Positions 32,381 through 35,297 of a DNA stretch of 35,297 nucleotides are shown in pieces. The first letter of the stretch is position 1, and each line of letters begins with the position of its first letter. The stretch spans positions 1 to 35,297 of the forward strand of contig CALUSA010000014.1 of the NCBI GenBank assembly GCA_944323275.1, in the 5' to 3' direction. The notes under the pieces are model-generated. The model was not told the DNA's origin, made no database searches, and was given only the letters and a program-made list of their open reading frames with translations. The position numbers and the translations under genes are program-made. The stretch comes from Candidatus Gastranaerophilales bacterium (GTDB taxonomy: Bacteria > Cyanobacteriota > Vampirovibrionia > Gastranaerophilales > Gastranaerophilaceae).

Positions 32381-32812
32381 TTATAATTTTTCACACTCAT
32401 GGGTTTCTATATACTGTCTTGCCTGAGTATCAAAATTTGCATTCCAGCTTCTTTCACCGATTTCACAATTAGTATAATAAGTTTTGCCGAATTTTATATA
32501 GCATTTATTAACGGCATCTACCTTGCAGGAGTATGACTCTGCTGTATCCGGGGTATATTGGCATTTGCCGTCGAGAATTCTTTGTGCAATTTCTTCTTTA
32601 GTCTGATGACAACCGCCGTAAGAACCGTTGCCGACTTTGTCCATTTGTACAAAACAGGTGTTGACATTGTTGTCTTTACATTCAAATTTGCCGGGTTTTG
32701 CATTTACAGTTGTAAAGATATAGTTTATATCTTCATAATTAAAAGCTGCCCAAACAGCGTTTGCTGTTAAAAATAAACCTAAAATTGATACAATTAATTT
32801 TTTTGTTTTCAT
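32381..32812 (-). CDS. Secreted cysteine-rich protein with two repeats, unknown function
   Basis: 143 aa. The first 22 residues are a clear signal peptide (MKTKKLIVSILGLFLTANA, then WAA cleavage). The mature part has eight cysteines in two similar units: CKDNNVNTCFV and, about 56 residues later, CKVDAVNKCYI, each followed by two more cysteines. The pairs probably form disulfides, so the protein works outside the cytoplasm. No known family recognised. AAGGAG, which overlaps the GH57 stop codon, precedes the ATG 10 bases after that gene, so they are cotranscribed. Its role with a glycoside hydrolase is unclear. Confidence 0.75.
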   Translation of the reverse strand: MKTKKLIVSILGLFLTANAVWAAFNYEDINYIFTTVNAKPGKFECKDNNVNTCFVQMDKVGNGSYGGCHQTKEEIAQRILDGKCQYTPDTAESYSCKVDAVNKCYIKFGKTYYTNCEIGERSWNANFDTQARQYIETHECEKL

Positions 32813-32822
32813 ACACTACTCC

Positions 32823-35090
32823 TTAATGTTTACGGGGTCTTATTACAGGAAGAAGCGAGTTCTGGGGATAAAAATCATCCACTATACCCAAAGGTCCCTG
32901 AATAATGAAAAATTCTACCATATCGCCTTCTTCTACTCTTAAATCTTTAAAAGGTATTTTCATTTCCACAAAATCTTCAAATACATGCTCTATACCGTTT
33001 TTAAGCTGAATAACCCACAGGTTATCACGTGTTGCATGCGCAAGTTGAGCATTAAAATAAAAATTCTTAAACAGTGTCAATTTTACTTCGCTGTTATACG
33101 GTTCTCTCAAAATAGGAATGATAGTTTCGGTTTTGTTTATTGTCCTAATAGGAGAAGCAAAGAAATGAGATTCCTGTTTGTTTTTAAAATAAATATAAAT
33201 CTGGTTAAAATCTTTAAAACCTTTGTCCTTGTCCAGAATATAACTGTTTATATCAAATCTCAAATACAAATTGTCATAATCATATCCGAAATAAATTTTG
33301 TTAAAGAATCTTCTCTCCTGCATTGTAGGCGTAGCCGGTATTTCAAGGCATCCGCCGGCTTCCCATTTTTCTAGCGGATCTTTCCCGTTTAAAACAAAAT
33401 TTTCAAAAGCTGTTTTGGGGTATCTCGAATGAGTTTCGATATAATTTGAAAGCGGAGAATCCAGATAAGAAGGAACCGGTTTGTTAATAAATTTATATAT
33501 ATTTTTTAAATGTTCTCTGAACATGTGGTCAAAAATATCGTCCTGTCCGGAATCATTAGGCTCACCGTACCACCAGTACCAGTCACTGCTCTGGGTAATA
33601 TACAATTCACTTTTAGCTTTTTTTACTTCTTCAGAGTCAGGATGTTCGGCTTCGTATTCTTTAAGGTCACAGCGGGCTTTGTCCATATAGCTCCACGCAA
33701 GGTTTTTGGTCGGTTCTCCTATCCATAGCAGAAAATCTCTGTTTATCCACGAGCCGGCATGCACGTGGTCTAAAACAAATGCTGTTTCTTCCTTATCCAG
33801 TTCGTTTATTTCGTCAATATAGTCGCTGACTTTGACTACTTCGATATCTTTGTCATTCATCAAAAGTCCGTAAAGTGTTTCTAAAAATTCATGCCCGTCA
33901 TTCACATAACTTTCCCAGCAATTTTCACCATCCATTGCAATAGTGAGAAGATGTTTGGGATTCGGCGAGGTTTGTAATTTCTTTTGTGTGGTTTTTATCC
34001 TGTCATAAAGGTCATTTGCTGCTTTTACAGGGTCGTGATGAGGATATTCAAAACCTATTAAATTTGGTATAACGGCATCTCTGAACAAAATATTAATACA
34101 TTTGCCGTCGTTTTTATATTTGTAGACTAAAGAAAGGTCATAAGGGTCTTCCAAATAGCCTCTGAAATCACGCACAAACTCTTTTTTCAAGGTTTGCTCA
34201 AGAACTCCTTCATCCGAAATTGTCCATTTTATACCGCTATCCATAAATAACTGCAAAGTTTTTTCGCTTATGCATTGTTCTGACGGCCACATACCCTGAG
34301 GACGTTTGCCAAAAATTTCTTCAAATTTGTCTAAAGCATAACGCACATTGTATTTTGCATCTTCTGTCATATCAGAATGAAGTTCAACAATATCAGCATT
34401 AGGGTTAGTAGCTTTAACATCGTTTATATCAAGCAGTACGGGCAAAATAGGATGGTAATAAGGGCTTGTAGAGATTTCTATTTTTCCTTCCTGTTGATAT
34501 TTTTTATATGCAGGTATAATTTCTCTTATAATTTCTCTTTGCAATTCGATAATACGTATTCTGTCTTCAAGAGTAAAATTGCCGTTTTTCTTATTAAACA
34601 GTGCTTTAATTTCTTCATTCTCACGATAAACAGGGTCAAACCATATAAGGTTAAACCACGCCATTATGTCGGAATACTCTTGATTTGAAAAATCATTAAT
34701 ACCCTTATGTCTTGCGTCAAAACGTTTATCGTATAATTTTTTATACTCCTCATTAGGCAGAACCATATTAGGATAATTTGCATCAAAAAAGTGGTTTAAA
34801 ATAAATTCTTTTTCATCGTCTGAAAGTTCTTCAACAGGTGTTATTGTAAGCTTTGAATAAATATCATGGCTTTCGTTAAAACCGTAATCGTAGATAGAAG
34901 CTATGAGCATAGGAACAAGGTTAAAATTGAGCTTTAATCCCGGAAATTTGTCCATAATTAAAAGCATATCAAGATAATCCTTGATAGCGTGCAATCTTAC
35001 CCAGGGCATAAGATAAATGCCGTTGCGTTCCGATTTGTAAATCGGCTGATGCATGTGCCATATGAAAGCGACCGAAAGCTTGTTACTCAT
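32823..35090 (-). CDS. Glycoside hydrolase family 57 (alpha-amylase/amylopullulanase-like)
   Basis: 755 aa. HMHQP (residues 12-16), the nucleophile region GMWPSEQCISEKT with E271, and the acid/base region TIAMDGENCWE with D387 are the conserved GH57 motifs. GH57 enzymes cleave or rearrange alpha-glucans such as starch and glycogen. The catalytic part is followed by about 250 residues that look like a beta-rich C-terminal domain. No signal peptide, so it likely acts in the cytoplasm on stored glucan. The ATG at 35090 has AGGGG upstream; a TTG at 35096 is less likely. It is followed by the secreted cysteine-rich gene. Confidence 0.92.
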   Translation of the reverse strand: MSNKLSVAFIWHMHQPIYKSERNGIYLMPWVRLHAIKDYLDMLLIMDKFPGLKLNFNLVPMLIASIYDYGFNESHDIYSKLTITPVEELSDDEKEFILNHFFDANYPNMVLPNEEYKKLYDKRFDARHKGINDFSNQEYSDIMAWFNLIWFDPVYRENEEIKALFNKKNGNFTLEDRIRIIELQREIIREIIPAYKKYQQEGKIEISTSPYYHPILPVLLDINDVKATNPNADIVELHSDMTEDAKYNVRYALDKFEEIFGKRPQGMWPSEQCISEKTLQLFMDSGIKWTISDEGVLEQTLKKEFVRDFRGYLEDPYDLSLVYKYKNDGKCINILFRDAVIPNLIGFEYPHHDPVKAANDLYDRIKTTQKKLQTSPNPKHLLTIAMDGENCWESYVNDGHEFLETLYGLLMNDKDIEVVKVSDYIDEINELDKEETAFVLDHVHAGSWINRDFLLWIGEPTKNLAWSYMDKARCDLKEYEAEHPDSEEVKKAKSELYITQSSDWYWWYGEPNDSGQDDIFDHMFREHLKNIYKFINKPVPSYLDSPLSNYIETHSRYPKTAFENFVLNGKDPLEKWEAGGCLEIPATPTMQERRFFNKIYFGYDYDNLYLRFDINSYILDKDKGFKDFNQIYIYFKNKQESHFFASPIRTINKTETIIPILREPYNSEVKLTLFKNFYFNAQLAHATRDNLWVIQLKNGIEHVFEDFVEMKIPFKDLRVEEGDMVEFFIIQGPLGIVDDFYPQNSLLPVIRPRKH

Positions 35091-35147
35091 TTTCAACCCC
35101 TGTTTTTATTTTACAGCCCTTTAAAGTATAACATCCGCTGTAAATGA

Positions 35148-35176
35148 ATTGTAGCATAAAACATAAAGCGTGTCTT
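35148..35176 (-). promoter_or_regulatory. Probable promoter of the GH57 gene
   Basis: On the minus strand AAGACA (35176-35171), a 17-base spacer and TACAAT (35153-35148), with TG one base upstream (TGCTACAAT), make an extended -10 promoter, 58 bases before the ATG. The right end of the window (35177-35297) shows no further gene. Confidence 0.45.
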
Positions 35177-35297
35177 TGGGATTATTTTTTTACGGGGACT
35201 TTTTATTCTGTAGTATGCGGTATTGATAATATTTATTATGTAAGAAAGCATTTAATCCTTCTGTTATAACAAAAAATATTACGGCTTACATTGTAAG

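Noticed and set aside
1..35297. CRISPR arrays, tRNA or rRNA genes, insertion sequences, prophage genes
   Set aside because: No regularly spaced repeats, transposase or integrase motifs, or RNA-gene sequences were seen on either strand.

Overview
The window looks like a chromosomal segment of a low-GC, non-photosynthetic relative of Cyanobacteria, most likely a gut Vampirovibrionia/Melainabacteria of the Gastranaerophilales type. This is inferred from gene content: a cyanobacterial-style NusB of 221 aa that keeps the MQARRAARELALILFSQ opening, ribosomal protein S5 with a cyanobacterial-like core, a flagellin, GH57 and biotin-type genes, and several proteins with a short N-terminal tag around an F-G/K-x-K core. 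No rRNA, tRNA, IS element, phage or CRISPR was seen.

Layout. 1-771: C-terminal part of a membrane protein. 774-3838: a strong promoter, a cobalamin riboswitch with a visible kissing loop and a sequestered ribosome binding site, then three co-directional genes of unknown function. 3835-4842 (-): GT17-like glycosyltransferase. 12978-4948 (-): a tightly packed run of TPR lipoprotein-like/secreted protein, tRNA-dihydrouridine synthase, GIY-YIG protein, HAD phosphatase, class III aminotransferase, alpha/beta hydrolase with a cysteine in the nucleophile position, small membrane protein and BioF-like synthase. 13258-16103 (+): rpsE-rpmD-rplO-secY, a detached piece of the spc operon. 16482-19644 (+): Q/P-rich membrane protein, nusB, ftsY, dapB. 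21144-19717 (-): adk-map, which in many bacteria follow secY directly but are here inverted. 21551-22420 (+): flagellin.

22460-32286 is the accessory part and holds the most unusual content. It includes a protein with a Thr/Cys/His arrangement spaced as in CheD-type deamidases, a DJ-1/PfpI protein, a DUF3137 membrane protein, a CorC/HlyC protein, a cupin, a phosphoribosyltransferase-like protein, an ADP-ribosylglycohydrolase and an R-S-ExE ADP-ribosyltransferase. The last two are convergent and share a TTAA as their stop codons. Four of these proteins carry a similar short N-terminal motif. The region therefore looks like a set of exported or surface-associated modifying enzymes, with a writer/eraser pair for ADP-ribosylation that resembles, in enzyme classes only, the Tre1-Tri1 effector/immunity pair. 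32381-35090 (-): a GH57 enzyme and a secreted duplicated cysteine-rich protein end the window.

The two best candidates for undescribed biology are the tagged ADP-ribosylation pair with its PRTase-like neighbour, and the vitamin B12-controlled operon of unknown genes. All functional statements come from reading motifs by eye; no database search was done.
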